Notes: generated by a model not told the origin, from the letters alone. 64,000 nucleotides of DNA from Diphasiastrum complanatum (GCA_029204225.1 MU832019.1:27238-91237), one strand, 5' to 3'; counted from the first letter of the stretch, positions 34,662 to 46,539 are shown. A program made the numbers and translations.

Positions 34662-35048
34662 TTGTAGCTTTCAACAATGGCAATGTTCCATTTGCATGTT
34701 GCTCTTCCTATGGAATGCACTCCAATTATTAAGAAAAATTCGAAAGTTGTAGAGAATGCTGCTACAATAGTTAGAAAATTGAGAATGAATAATCATATAA
34801 ATATAGATTTGTGGGCAGATGGATCAATTTATCCTAATGATCCAGCTACCAATTTGTGTCCAGATTTTAAGTCTGTAACTCATCTTCTCAGATTTGTATG
34901 TGAAGGAAATAGCGGATTCCTTGGATATTGTCAAAGGTTGCATGATATTGGAATGCATATCATATCTTGTCTTAATCAGCAATTACAGTTTGGTAATCAA
35001 AAATTGCTTCATTATGTTCTCCATAGCAGATGCACTGGTCCGTGGTAG
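34662..35048 (+). pseudogene. Family D, copy 2 (fragment)
   Basis: An open frame on the plus strand contains NINIDLWADGSIYPNDPATN-like sequence followed about 30 residues later by GFLGYCQRLHDIGMHI. The minus-strand gene at 23360-23520 has NLDLWTDGTLYPQDPST and LLGYCEKL at the same spacing, so the two are homologous. Only the exon 1 region is recognisable here. The upstream part (LPMECTPIIKKNSKVVENAA) has no counterpart that I could align with confidence. Function unknown; see 21990-23565. Confidence 0.55.
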
Positions 35049-35160
35049 CTCGAATATACCTCATGACTCTTATGAGAGCCTTCCAATGGGTAATGCCAAG
35101 ATTAGCCACGTTCTTCTACAGTATTACAGATTGTTTCAGTTCTTTCTTTGTTTTTAAAAA

Positions 35161-36150
35161 TGTAGATTATTCCTAATCTAATCTACACAAGAAACATGAA
35201 GCATAATTGAATCTAATCCTACTGGAATCACAAATCAGCAACACAACATTTAACTAAGCAAATGGGAATCCTACAAAGTGCTTGTTACAACTGTCACTCA
35301 ACACTATAGAAAATTGATGGAAATGTGGTGAATAGTAGCGGAAGTGATCAGCGGATGATGACAGATCAAAAGCACGGCAATTATCAAATTTTCAAGACAA
35401 AAATTGTTTCACAATCAGCAATGGAACAATCACAATGTAGAGACAAATCTTGCACACGGATTGATATTAAAAATGTGAGAACAAGGAGCATAAAGTTGGG
35501 TGCAAACAATAGTCGCAAAATAGACTTCAACTGGGAAAAATAGTTGATAGCTTTAAAACAGAACTTACTAACTGATTCTACAAAACCTACTTAATCATAG
35601 ATCCTCGTTACAGAATAATGCCTGAATCATTGTTACAAAAGATGCATGTCAAGGCATTGACTCCATCATTGATAATTGAAAGTCAGTTGATCAATGCATT
35701 GGAATCCTAAGTTAAACTACTTACAGTTCCATAGAAGGCCATCATTATTTAATGGTAAGTGGGTCGGATTTCTAATTACAAAGGGTTAGATTCATACACT
35801 AGGTTGGATTTATACTTATACAAAGGGTCGGATTTATTAGACCCACCAATCCAATCCAATCCAGGGTCGCAGATGCTTGAATTTATCAGACCCGATCCAA
35901 TCCGATTCAGGGTCAAAGATGCCTAGAAAATTAGAACCGATTTGACCCGGCCTAGGGTCGAAAAATCTCTCTTTGACAAAAATGAAATTGGGTTGGAAAA
36001 TAGGCTTGGGTCAGAAAAATTCGATCTTGAATTTTTTGATCCTTTGCTAAAATTTTGAGTCTTCATATTTTTTTTGTGTTTTCCAAGAATAATTATATAC
36101 AAATTTTTTAGGATGCCCATTACCTAATGGAATTGGGCTTGAGCATAGAA
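35161..36150. other. Non-coding; gggtcgga-type repeats, probably within an LTR
   Basis: No gene was seen. 35755-35960 contains many imperfect copies of gggtcgga and its complement (tccaatccaatccagggtcg), arranged partly as inverted repeats. The right end, at 36158, is the start of a copia LTR on the minus strand, so at least part of this stretch should be LTR. The left end was not found. Confidence 0.4.
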
Positions 36151-36157
36151 TTCCAAC

Positions 36158-36169
36158 ACTCCTCCTTAA
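36158..36169 (-). other. Polypurine tract / 3' LTR junction of copia element 7
   Basis: The minus strand reads taaggaggag then TGTTGGAATTC, a polypurine tract followed by an LTR start. It comes directly after the end of the RNase H coding sequence, as expected. Confidence 0.7.
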
Positions 36170-37335
36170 TGTGGATCCTGAAAAATTTTTATTTTCAGAT
36201 TTAACATATTGTTAAATATGAGATAATACTCCTTTGATAGAGCTTTGGTGAAGTAATCTGATGCTTGTAGTTCTGTCTTGCAATAAACTACAGAAATTTC
36301 CTTGCTTTGCACTTTCTAAGATAGTGATATGGAATTTCGATATGCTTACTTTGGGAGTGGAATCTTGGATTCAGAGATAGTGCAAAAGCACTTTGATTGT
36401 CATGGTAGAGGGTCATTGGATGTGACTGCAAAATTTCGATATTTGCAAGTAGGTTTCTCAGCCAAATTGCCTCCTTGATAGCATTTGTGATAACTATGTA
36501 TTCCGATTCTATGGAAGATAATGCTATTGAGGTATGTTTTCAGCTGTTCCATGAAATTGAGCCTTGGTTGAACAAGAAGACAAATCCAGAGGTCGATTTT
36601 CTTGTGTCAACAATGTCTCCTGCCCAATTTGCATCTGTGTAGCCCTCCAAAATGTTGGCAGGTTGGCTATCATTATAGCAAATGCTGAGATGTTTTGTAG
36701 CTTGGACATATTTCATGATTTTCATGAGAGCCTTCCAATGAACTAGACCTAAATTTGAAAGAAATTGGTTGAGGAAGCTGATGGAATGAGCAAGGTTGGG
36801 TCAGTGCAGAGCATAGCGTACATCAATGAAACAATTATGGAGTGAAATGGATACTAGTTCATTTCATCCTTCTGTGACTCGGATTTTGGACATTGCTCCT
36901 TTGATAGCTTCAAACTAGGGTCAAGAAGTGGCTTGGTTTGCACTTGGCGATTCCATATTTTGTCAGCAAATTGGTGAGGTATCCCTACTGGCTGATGAAA
37001 ATCTGCTTGTTGGATCGAATTCAAAAAATCTAAATTCTGAGGCAGTAATGAGCAGGACCCGTATCCATCATCTTGTATTCCTGTGCTAACAAACATTTAG
37101 TATCCTTCAACAAATTAAATTGTTTCTAAACATGCACGCTCGGCGCCGGATGCATTCGGACTGACGCCGGGACGTCGCGCTCCCAAGGAGCGCTTGGACG
37201 CAGATCTATTCTGAATAAAATACACTTTGGCAAATTTGCTATAATCATCAATGAAGATTATATAATATTTTAAATCCTTTGTAGAGATTTTTTTTATATT
37301 TTTTCTCAAATTTTTCTTACACATGGACCAATCAA
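36170..37335 (-). pseudogene. Copia element 7 relic (integrase, RNase H)
   Basis: Minus strand: KYYIIFIDDYSKFAKVYFIQ (integrase) near 37270-37205. A foreign GC-rich piece follows at 37130-37203, then a stretch I cannot place at 37096-36854. Then comes RNase H with GYTDANWAGDIVDTRKSTSG at about 36640 and LYYCKTELQASDYFTKAL-like sequence near 36260. RT is mostly missing. Confidence 0.75.
37130..37203. other. GC-rich ~74-bp block inside a copia relic
   Basis: A sharply bounded block of about two-thirds G+C in flanks of about one-third G+C. It contains the perfect inverted repeat GCGCTCC-CAA-GGAGCGC and a looser ggcgcc...gacgcc pair. The origin is unknown. Confidence 0.6.
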
Positions 37336-37739
37336 AAAACTCAAATTTGAAATCTAAGTAACGTAACTTTTTGAGTCCACATTTTGATTCCACACTAAAA
37401 ATGGCACAACTTTTTAGTGGTAAATCCGAATTTAGCGGAGTTTGGTGCATTGAAAAGCGCTCAACAAGAGCTTTCCAATTATATGTTACATGACATACTT
37501 CTAAGCTATGATTAAAAAGTTATGGCAAGTCAAAAGTATTAGTGTTATAATATTTTAATAATATTAAAGACATCTTGCATGAATTCTTAAAGGATCTTTT
37601 TGGAGCTCAAAACTCCCCTAATGCTCGATCTGCTTTGCCTCATGGACAGGAGCACGTGGTGCTCTCCTTTCCCTGAATTCATCAACATTTGATCTTTCAT
37701 CTTCCTCCTTGATGGCATCAGACATAGCTAGCTTTAGAC
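37336..37739. other. Unassigned
   Basis: This AT-rich, non-coding stretch lies between the copia 7 relic and the gypsy gag relic. 37590-37739 may be the decayed continuation of gypsy Gag. Confidence 0.4.
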
Positions 37740-38483
37740 TCATATATTTGTCATTGGATTTAAGCTCAGAAACCAAATGATGAGCATCTGTTCGAAGGAT
37801 TGTTCTTGTACTTGACTTTTGAGGCGCTTGAAGCGCTCGATATAGTCTCGTACGCGTTCATCTTTTGCCATCTTGATATCACTCAATTTGACAAAAGGAC
37901 TTTCAATCAAACGAAACGGCTTGAATAGTTTGATGAAGGCCTCCTTCAAGAGTGACCAGTCTCGTTTATCGTCACAATCAAGGTTCAAAAACCATTCGCG
38001 TGCTTGATCGATCATGGTCATCGAGAAGAGCTAGACCATGGCCTCTGGTGATGTTTCGCCACAGACATCGCATGCATTCTCAAAGACTTGAAGAAATCTT
38101 TGAGGGTCATTATTGTCGTCGTACTAAGGTAGATCTAACTTGGGAGTATATTTTTCAGTACGCGGGACATTATTTGCAAAAGCCTCATTTAAGTGAGCTC
38201 GTGCGTGTGATGATTCGGCAACGTGAAAGTGTGGGCAATCATATGGAACTTCAGCACGCATGGGTTCCCATCTTTCAAATGGGTTGGTTGAGGGCTCTTG
38301 GTATTGGGACTTCATCCTAGAATATCTATTTAATCGAGCCTGTTCGGTAGATGGGGAGACCATCTCTGGTGAATAGTCCTTTGTGGAATTCGGATCGTAA
38401 GGATGATCCATAGCAAATCTAGAGTACCTTAGGATTGGGTAGTCCTCTTGGTCTTTCTTTTTTCTTTTCTTTTTTAATATCAA
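37740..38483 (-). pseudogene. Gypsy-type Gag relic
   Basis: Minus strand: an N-terminal region (38483-38124) followed by the retrotransposon Gag core. The core reads FENACDVCGETSPEAMV (across stops), then QAREWFLNLDCDDKRDWSLL, EAFIKLFKPFR and DERVRDYIERFKRL, a typical Ty3/gypsy capsid pattern (W...W..L...F...F). Two or three in-frame stops occur. No pol follows. Confidence 0.75.
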
Positions 38484-39555
38484 AAATTCTTGAAAAAGAA
38501 AAAATATATCAACTTAAATAACAAAAAGCGAAAAACCTGAACATGGCTAAATCCCGAAATATGCGAAGGTTTAGGGTCATTAAAAAAACGAAAAATGTGA
38601 CAGTTGCGGGTGATGGTCAAAAGCAAAAACTGTGATAGATCAGGGTTGTGACAATGCGAAAGTTGCAACAGTTGCTGGGTTTGAAAAAGCGATAAACGCG
38701 AAAGTGGAGAAAGCGAAAAATGCGAAGGTTTTGATTGTTTGAAGATGCAAAAAACGCGATGGTTTTAGGGTTATGGCAAAAAACAAAAAATGCGACAATC
38801 GAGAGTTAGGATAATAACCAAAAAATGCGAGAGTGTAGGGTTAGGGTAAAAACGAAAAATGCGACAATCTAGGGTTTAGGGTAAAAACCAAAAAATGCGA
38901 GAGTGTAGGGTTAGGGTAAAAATAAAAAATGCGACAATCTAGGGTTTAGGGTAAAAAACAAAAAAAAAATGCGACAGTTGACTGTAATGGTGGAAAATAA
39001 AAAATCGAAAGTTTTAGGGCTATGGGCAAAAGCCGAAAAATGCGAGGTGAAAAAACTCAAAAAAAGTGAAGGAAGCGAAAAACTCGAAAAAACTGGGACT
39101 CGAGAAAAATGGTGACTTGAAAAAATTTGTGACTCAAAAAATTGGTGACTCAAAAAAAATGAGAACTCGAAAAAGATTTGTTGGTCTGGTCGAAATGTCA
39201 GTGTGGTCGTCAGTCAAGTTCGCAAAGAGGGTCGTCGATAGAAAAATTTTTGTTTTCGTGTTGTTCGAAGGGTCAAAAAATAACAAAAGCTCGAAGAATA
39301 ACTAAGGCTCTGAAAAATAACGAAGGCTCAAAAAAACGAAAGTTCAAAAAAACTGAAGGAGCAAAAAAAAAACTCGACAACAAAAAAGCTCGAAAAAACT
39401 CGAAAACAGAAAAGCTAGAAAACGAAAAAATTTGAAAAATGCAAAAAATGGCTCGAAAAACACGAAAAAGAACTCGAAAAACATGAAAAACAAAAACAAA
39501 AAAACATTATCTGAAAAAACTCTAAAAAACATGATGCAGTCAAAATTTTAAATTG
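38484..39555. other. A-rich low-complexity DNA
   Basis: Plus strand dominated by gaaaaa/cgaaaa runs with recurrent aaaaatgcgac and ctcgaaaaa motifs. Open frames here are biased-composition artefacts. It contains the telomere-like repeat listed separately. No gene was seen. Confidence 0.6.
38780..38965 (+). repeat. ~70-bp tandem repeat containing telomere-like motifs
   Basis: The motif gagagtgtagggttagggtaa occurs at about 38829 and 38899, and gcgacaatctagggtttagg at about 38861 and 38931, giving a 70-bp period over about 2.5 units. Each unit holds agggtttagggt and agggttagggt, matching the plant telomere repeat TTTAGGG over 1-2 copies. Confidence 0.75.
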
Positions 39556-40975
39556 GCGGAACCGGTCGAGATTTAAAGGATGGCGTCGGTCGAGATTTGA
39601 TGAAGGGGTGTCGGTTGAGATGGTGATCAGAAACTATCGGTCGAGATGGTAATCATAAACTGTTGGCTGAGATGGGAAATGAAGTCATAAGTCGAGATGG
39701 AGTGGAGGGGCTCGGGCGAGATCGTGATGGATGGATGGCTGAGCCTTAGTCGAGATGGCTTCTGGAGGGCTCGGGTGAGAGCATGATTAATGGGTCGATC
39801 GAGTGTTGATGGAGGGAAGGCTCGGTCGAGATGGTGATGGAGGAGTCGGTTGAGTGTGTAATGGAGGAGCCGGTTGAGAGTTGATGAAGTTCTGACTCGG
39901 TCGAGATTTGAAGCTCAGACCCGGTCGAGATTTGACGCTCATGCCCGGTCGAGATTTGAACGCCTTCTGGCTCGGTTGAGATCTGAAGGAGAGACGTAGG
40001 CGAGATTTCTCAGAGAGGGCGCGGTTGAGATTTCAAAAGAATGCCTCGGTCAAGATTTGAAGCGCGGACATGGGTGAGATCTGAAGAGAATGCCCCAGTC
40101 AAGATTTGAAGCACGGACGTGGGCAAGATCTGAAGAGAATGCCCCATTCGAGATTTGAAGCGCGGACGCGGGCGAGATCTGAAGAGAATGCCCTGGTTGA
40201 GATTTGAAGTGCGGACGCGGGCGAGATCTAAAGAGAATGCCCCGGTCGAGATTTGAAGCCCGGACGCTGGCGAGGTATGAAGAGAATGTCCCTATCGAGA
40301 TTTGAAGTGCGGACGTGGGCGAGATCTGAAGAGAATGCCCCGGTCGAGATTTGAAGTGTGGACGTGGGCGAGATCTAACTGAAATGCTTCGGTCGAGATC
40401 TGACTGAAATGTTTGGTCGAGATGTGACTTAAAGCCTTCGGTTGAGATCTAATGAAATCCTTCGGTTGAGATCTAACTAAATTGCTTTGGTCGATATCAG
40501 ACTGAATGCTTCGGTCAAGATCTGATTGAAATCCTTCGGTTGAGATCTAACTAAATTGCTTCGGTCGAGATCGGAGTGAAATACTTCGATCGAGATCTGA
40601 CTGAAATCCTTCGGTTGAGATCTAATTGAATTGCTTCGGTCAGATTGGACTTAGACGCATTGGTCGAGATTTCAATCCGAGATCTCGTTCAAAAGTTATG
40701 TGGTTTGGCCTTGATCCGGTCTGGTTGAGATGGGAGTTAATTGATCCGGTCGAGATAGAGCCCACCGGACTTGGTCGAGAGATCGGACCCAACGGACTCG
40801 GTCAAGATCCTAACAGAAACCTGCGGTCGAGATTCTAACCAAAAGCCTCGGTTGAGATTTGATGAAGGGCATCGGTCGAGATCTGAAAATTTTTTAGTTT
40901 TTTGGTAAGCACATGCATCGGTCGAGATGGTAATGGAGAGGCGACTCGATTGAGATAGTGATGGAGGAGGTCGGC
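39556..40975 (+). repeat. Minisatellite: ggtcgagatytga array with 49-bp core period
   Basis: About 1.4 kb of imperfect tandem repeats built on cggtcgagat(t/c)tga. In the core, agatttga recurs at 40053, 40102, 40151, 40200, 40249, 40298 and 40347, exactly 49 bp apart; each 49-mer is a pair of half-units (…cgcggacgtgggcgagatctgaagagaatgcccc…). The flanks use a looser period of about 25 bp or longer. No coding role was found. The half-unit structure shows higher-order repeat formation. Confidence 0.9.
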
Positions 40976-41099
40976 TGAGACGGTGACAGAGGGAGGTGCA
41001 GACGATGGGTAAACTATGCATAGAGAAGCATTCTTTCCTTCTTCCAACAAGTAGTGCTATTGCTATTGACATGGAGTTGTTGTTGGTCGTTGTTATCAT

Positions 41100-41931
41100 T
41101 ACTGCCATTTGTTTCTATGGAAAAATACTATGAGAGCTGAGAAGAGAGCCACAATAGAGAGCATAGGAACTATTGAAAAATGAAGACTCCCTTCATGTGG
41201 AACTTGTTGATCAGTCAGAAGTGTATAGTCCAATATTTGTCTAATCGTGTAGACCCAAGCCTTTCTAGAGTAATCATTAATGAAAGTCAAGAAATAAAAT
41301 GCTCCACCAATGGACATTACCTTCATTGGCCTGCATAAATCAAAAAGCACCAATTCTAGCACTCGTTTAGCCCTTGTTGCCCCTTGTTTATTGAACTTCT
41401 CCCTGTGTGACTTGCCTAGTATACACTCTTTGCAAATGGACTCTACTTTGTCTTCCAAATTGGGTAGACCTGTCACCATATTGAGTTTGCGAAGTAGCCT
41501 CAAGCTTTTGAATTCATATGCCCTAGGCATCTATGCCACAAATTGCTTTGAGATATTGACATTGATGCCAACGCATTGCACTTTGTAACTACAGCATTCA
41601 AGTTGTACAAACCACAAGTCTTATCACAAAATCCATTGGCAATTATCTTGAAACCTTGTTTCACATCCTTGATTTGACATTTTCTATTGTTGAATTCTAC
41701 TTTCAGCTTATGATCCATCATTGTACCAACAGATAAAAGATTTTTTTGTAGGCCAAGAACATACAAGACTTTTTCAATTACCTTCACTTGCCCATCAAAA
41801 AATTGAATAGCTATTGTGCCAACCCCATGGATTTGGCACTCATCACCATTCGCCTGCACAACTCTATCTCCATCATTGGTTAGCTCTAGTTTCCTGAATT
41901 TTATCATCACTATCACTGCTATAAAAACCAC
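41100..41931 (-). pseudogene. Copia protease end, pre-integrase and integrase start
   Basis: Minus strand: VIEKVLYVLGLQKNLLSVGTMM, NLWHRCLGHMN, CKECILGKSHREKF, VLFDLCRPMKVMSIGGAFYF and LTFINDYSRKAWVY. It passes through two overlapping frames (41931-41500, 41530-41099). After the integrase start the frame continues into hydrophobic sequence (HFSIVPMLSIVALFSALIVF) that is not integrase. The tandem array begins just to the left. Confidence 0.8.
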
Positions 41932-42826
41932 TACTTGTAGTGGATTGATTTGACTATATGCATATGAATCAAAATGGTTTTCATAACATTTCAGATAGTC
42001 TCCATATGAATCAATTTATTCATCATAATTGTGCTCCTAATCAATCTTCAAAGTCACGATTAATCCTCGAGTTCAAATTGACTATCATATTCATGACTAA
42101 AATTATAATAAGAATCCATTTTCTGAATTGAAGGAAGATAAGATTTGAAGTTTACATGGGACTTACGGGTTATGTGTTTCACTAAGTTGAAGTTTATTCA
42201 CAATGAAATTTGATAAACTATTGAAATGCTCTTCTTCCTCTTGCCAAAATTTGAGTGGTCGCAATGAGCTGATGTTTTTTGTTTTTTATGACACTGAAAT
42301 TTGGCGTCATATTAAAAAGTTAGAAGTGCAAACTTGAGTAACAAAACTAAATGGACGTAACTTAGTAAGCCTTGTAGATAAATTATCAATCGAATATGAT
42401 GAAGTTTTGAAATCCACAAAACATTTGTTTGCAGAAAAGAAAAAAAATCGTGAAAAATCTTAAAACTATTGGCAAACATTTTAAACTATGTTTTTCTGGG
42501 AGCATTATAGTGCTTGTGGAAGATTGTGAAACCATAAAAAGGTTATAAATGTTGTCATAAATTGTTTTAATGGTTATAATCTAGCATAAAAGTGCTTGAA
42601 AAATTGATTCCATAAAATAAAAATAAAGATGCTAAAAAGATAGCCAAAAGAAAAAAATTTGCATGAGCAATTGGGATTTGCGACCATCTGCTACAGGTGC
42701 GCAAGAAGGGAGGCATGAGATAAAAAGAGAAAGTCATTGAGGGGTAAACAAGGAGATGAAAAGAAAGAAAGCGTTTTGGGGGATATGCGGGTGAGCGAAG
42801 GTTTATTTTTTATTTTATTTTTTTTA
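41932..42826. other. Unassigned AT-rich DNA
   Basis: No coding sequence could be supported. The stretch lies between the copia protease relic and the LTR-like repeat at 42827. Confidence 0.4.
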
Positions 42827-43146
42827 TGTGGTGAGAGTTGGTGCATACCTGCGAAGGTAGATGTTAACTGGGGAGAGTTATGTTTCAAATCAGAGCATGC
42901 ACATAAGCAATCACACAGGAGAAGGGGAGAGAGAGAACACCATAGCCTATATTTTCAATAGAAAGCACAATACAATGAGAGTAGTGAACGTGAGAGAGAT
43001 AGAGAGGAGGTTGTGTCCCCTCACATCTAACCACTTCAGAAATAGCCAGTTTCACACTGTAATGACTCATAAAATAGCATGAGGCACATTAACGCAGGCC
43101 CTTTACTTGTGAATAACCAAACATGGATATTATTGATATTCTAACA
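42827..43146 (-). repeat. LTR-like direct repeat, copy 1 (3' side of gag relic)
   Basis: On the minus strand a purine run (attaagagaggg) precedes TGTTAGAATATC at 43146, the pattern of a polypurine tract and LTR start. About 140 bases from 43146 down to 43005 match 44944-44800 (caaatagccagtttc/actcataaaatagcatgaggcac). The distal end (tgtggtgag at 42827) is only a TG/CA guess. Confidence 0.45.
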
Positions 43147-43344
43147 CCCTCTCTTAATGACAACTTTGGTTGAGCATTAATATCATGTCTATTGTTAGAG
43201 CACAAGATCCAAGATGCTTCCCAGTGTATATTAGAGACATGTTATTTTAGTAAGCAATTAGAAAGGGATGTCTTTCTCAAATTGAGCAAACAAGTCAATT
43301 TCAAGACTTGATGAAGATTGCCCTTTCACACTATCATCATAGGC

Positions 43345-44085
43345 CTTTTTCCATCATTTGTTAACAGCATGACCAAGTTTGTGACAATAAGTACATTTTT
43401 CCTTGTTCTTAGCTTTAGCTCGATCATCTGAATTTGCTAATTTACCTTTGAATTTGTGCTTACTCTTATCCTTAGTAGATATAGCAGCTTCAACAGGAAC
43501 AATATCTTTAGATTTACCTCTTCTTAGCTCCTCTTGGATGAGTAATGCCGACACACTTGTTACACTTAATCCAGATACTAGACTTAAACCAATGAAAGTG
43601 TAATAATCATATGAAGGAGGTAGGCTACCAAGAATATTCATTACCACTTCATCAGCATTCGTCTCAACTCCAATAGCAGCTAACTGATCAAGAAGAGCTT
43701 GTATAGAAGAAAGATGATTTGTGAGTGAATCACCTTCATTCATCTTTATTTGCATCAATTTCCTCTTCAAGTACAGTTTGTTAGCCATAGTTTTGCTTTC
43801 AAATAAATCAACTAATGCTCCCCACATGGCTTTAGAAGTTGTAAATTTACTAATTTGAAGAAGTAAATTATTTGATAAGCTCAACTGAATTAGTGCTCTA
43901 GCTTTATTATCTTGTTTTATTCAAACTTTAGTAGCTTCACCTTCACTAGGTTCAATCTCGCCAATAACAATTGGCCATAGATCCTTTTCCACATGAATAA
44001 CCTGCATTTTTAATTTTCATATCAAAAAATTCTCTCCATTCAATTTTTCGAAGAACATTGTATCTCTTATCATATGATCAGCCAT
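43345..44085 (-). pseudogene. Copia Gag relic, possibly of a gag-only element
   Basis: Minus strand from an ATG at 44085: a start of the MADHMIRDTMFFEKLNGENF type, a stop, then after a frameshift WGALVDLFESKTMANKLYLKR, MNEGDSLTNHLSSIQALLDQ, LGSLPPSYD and a knuckle CTYCHKLGHAVNK, ending near 43345. About 200 bases later comes a polypurine-like run and an LTR-like start, with no pol between. Confidence 0.75.
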
Positions 44086-44944
44086 TTTAGGTAGTCTTTA
44101 AGGACCCAACTTTAAAATGTTTTTAAAAAAATGTCGTCAAAAACTTACAAGGACTATCAAAAAGCTTTACATTTGCATTTCTCTTCGGGCACCTGAAATT
44201 TCCTACGGGCCCTTCTCTCTCACTCAGCCTTCTTGCTGGATTGCGACCACCTGCCTCGATCCTACTTCATGCGCTCATCATCATCTGGATCGCGACCTGA
44301 GAAAAGAGAGAGCCTGGTTCTCTGGATCAGACGCGTGACGGCCCTACTGGTACACGCCTATGGCTGCCATCTTATTTCTGAGGGGTGGCAAGCAGTAGGT
44401 CGATTCTTGGAGGTATTTCCAGGGGCGGGTTCTGCTCCAAGAAAATAACCTGCGACTGTACCTTTGAATCGAACAGTGCTGCTGCCTTTCTTGATTCTCT
44501 GGTTCTTGTAGCAAGCCTATGGGCATTCAAATTCTCACAGATCAGTGCATACAAGACTTGTATAATGCATTTACAATGCATCTACCACCATTCACAGAAT
44601 CATGCAAACACTAACACAAATCTGCAACCAGTCTTTCACATCCTCTCTTTTCTACATGGATTGAAGTATAGCAAAACATTCTGTTTTCTGGATAGCGGCT
44701 GTCAATGATTCACCAGTCTGCATCAGATTAGGATCTGAAGACTTATGCCGAAAGATGCAGGCAGTTGCTCGTACATACTACAACATCGTAGTTTCAAGAT
44801 TGTGTCCCCTCACATATAACCACTTCACAAATAGCCAGTTTCAAACTCTAATGACTCATAAAATAGCATGAGGCACATTAGGCCTATTTCCCTAAATAAT
44901 AACATTTGGCCCTGAATAATCAAAGATGGATATTACTAATATTT
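44086..44944 (-). repeat. LTR/leader region 5' of the gag relic
   Basis: 44800-44944 repeats 43005-43146 in the same orientation with small indels. Past 44800 the two copies diverge completely. 44190-44460 is unusually GC-rich for the window and has no recognised product. No standard primer site was found. Confidence 0.4.
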
Positions 44945-46539
44945 TAATAGCCTAAATGACACAAATTGGTTTTTTTTTTACTCGTGAATGACCACAAATG
45001 GATAGGTTAAATGACACAAATTGGTTTTTTTTTTAGAAAACTTCAAAATGAAACGTTTGAAAGTTTTTGGCAAAGGCTCAAAACCTCATAATACAAAATT
45101 TGAAATGTGTCCTCTCTCCCTCTCAAAATACGAAGAAAATTTCAATTTGATATCAAATATGATCTCCTACCACTAACATGATTATAACTCCCTTGATACT
45201 AATCCAAATAAAAAAAAACTCAGTACCTCCAAAAAGCTAAAAGCAAGCTTTATCAACCTATATGACTATTTTAATAAGTGATGTGATTTGGTAGGTCAAA
45301 TTTACAACAAAACATATTTGATAGTTTTCAAAAAAGAAAACAAGCAAAAAGAAAACTACGAAATAAGAATTGCCATAACTTCTTCAACACTAATCCAAAT
45401 GGCTTGCCATATGGATTATATTTAGTTCAAAACTAAAAGAAATCACTCAGGTTAGATATGAAACTCTCAAACAAAACTATAACAAAATTGTAATCACCTA
45501 TTTGGACAATTGTTGAAAATATTGCAATGATTTTTGCTTCTCTTACCCAAATGGCTTGCAAATTGATGCAAATAAAAGCTAAAATAGAGCTCTAGAAGTC
45601 CATGCAAATAGATATGAAGTAGAAAATGAAACATTACTCCAAATTTTGACCTGAACAGGTCTAAAAAATTCAAGACTAGAAACTAACAAGAAAGTTAAAA
45701 CAACAATGAAATTATTAAATGAAATGAAAATTGTATTGAACAAGATTATTGGATTTTAGACTTCGATACCACAAATGCCATGTGCCGAACTTCTCAGTCA
45801 AAGCTAGGTAAGCAAAGAAATAGAGACAACCATCACATGTATGTTGAAAAAAATCAAAGGTAACAAATAATCATAAGTTTTCACAAAGCTCATATTAAAA
45901 TGAATGACAAAAGAAAATAGATTCCAATATGAAAGGTGTGAAGTACATAAATTCATGCGATAAGACAGACCTAGCAAGATCAAATCTCAAGGCCCACATT
46001 CACAAAGAAAAAGAAGAGATGGAGCTCCAAGTTCTCTCAATTGCAAATGAGCCAAAAGATCTTCAAAAATGATTTCTAATGCCTACTTATAGACAACGCC
46101 CATGTCTTAAATAAGCATAACTATCTTGAAGTCTAATTAGGCATTGTTAGCCATTGTTAAGCTTTTTTATTTTAACTTTTTTTGGTTTGTTATCCTTATC
46201 TAAGGCACTTTGAGGGGTCTAAAGAGATAATCACCTTCATTTTTAAGGCTAATAATTTTTTGGGAACCCAAAAAAGCTTACAATGGATATTATTATTCTA
46301 CTTTGAGCACTTGTATAATCAGAATATATGATTAGTTCTCTTTGAAAGCAAAAAGCTAGATCCTACTCAATGTAGATATGAAAAAAGTTTTTACAATAAT
46401 TCACGCATTGAAAATCTAAAAGCATTATTTGTATGCTGCCAACTTTATAATTGGACTAATCACCAATTTTTGTAAGTACATATGTGATGTCATTGACTTT
46501 AGAGATTGTAAAGCTAAACGTTCAGAACTCATCAAGAGT
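44945..46539. other. No gene seen
   Basis: AT-rich. A short duplication of taaatgacacaaattggtttttttttt occurs near 44952 and 45005. The remainder, to 46539, shows no coding or repeat structure I can support. Confidence 0.4.

Noticed and set aside
34677-35048. NYN/ribonuclease-like domain suggested by the GFLGYCQRLHDIG segment
   Set aside because: No acidic catalytic pattern at the right places; the better explanation is homology to the unknown family at 21990-23565.
35755-35960. gggtcgga repeats as a separate hAT-like MITE
   Set aside because: No paired termini or target duplication found, and the right side is explained as a copia LTR.
39556-40975. Regular repeats considered as a CRISPR array
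   Set aside because: Units are contiguous tandem repeats without unique spacers, there are no cas genes, and the context is eukaryotic.
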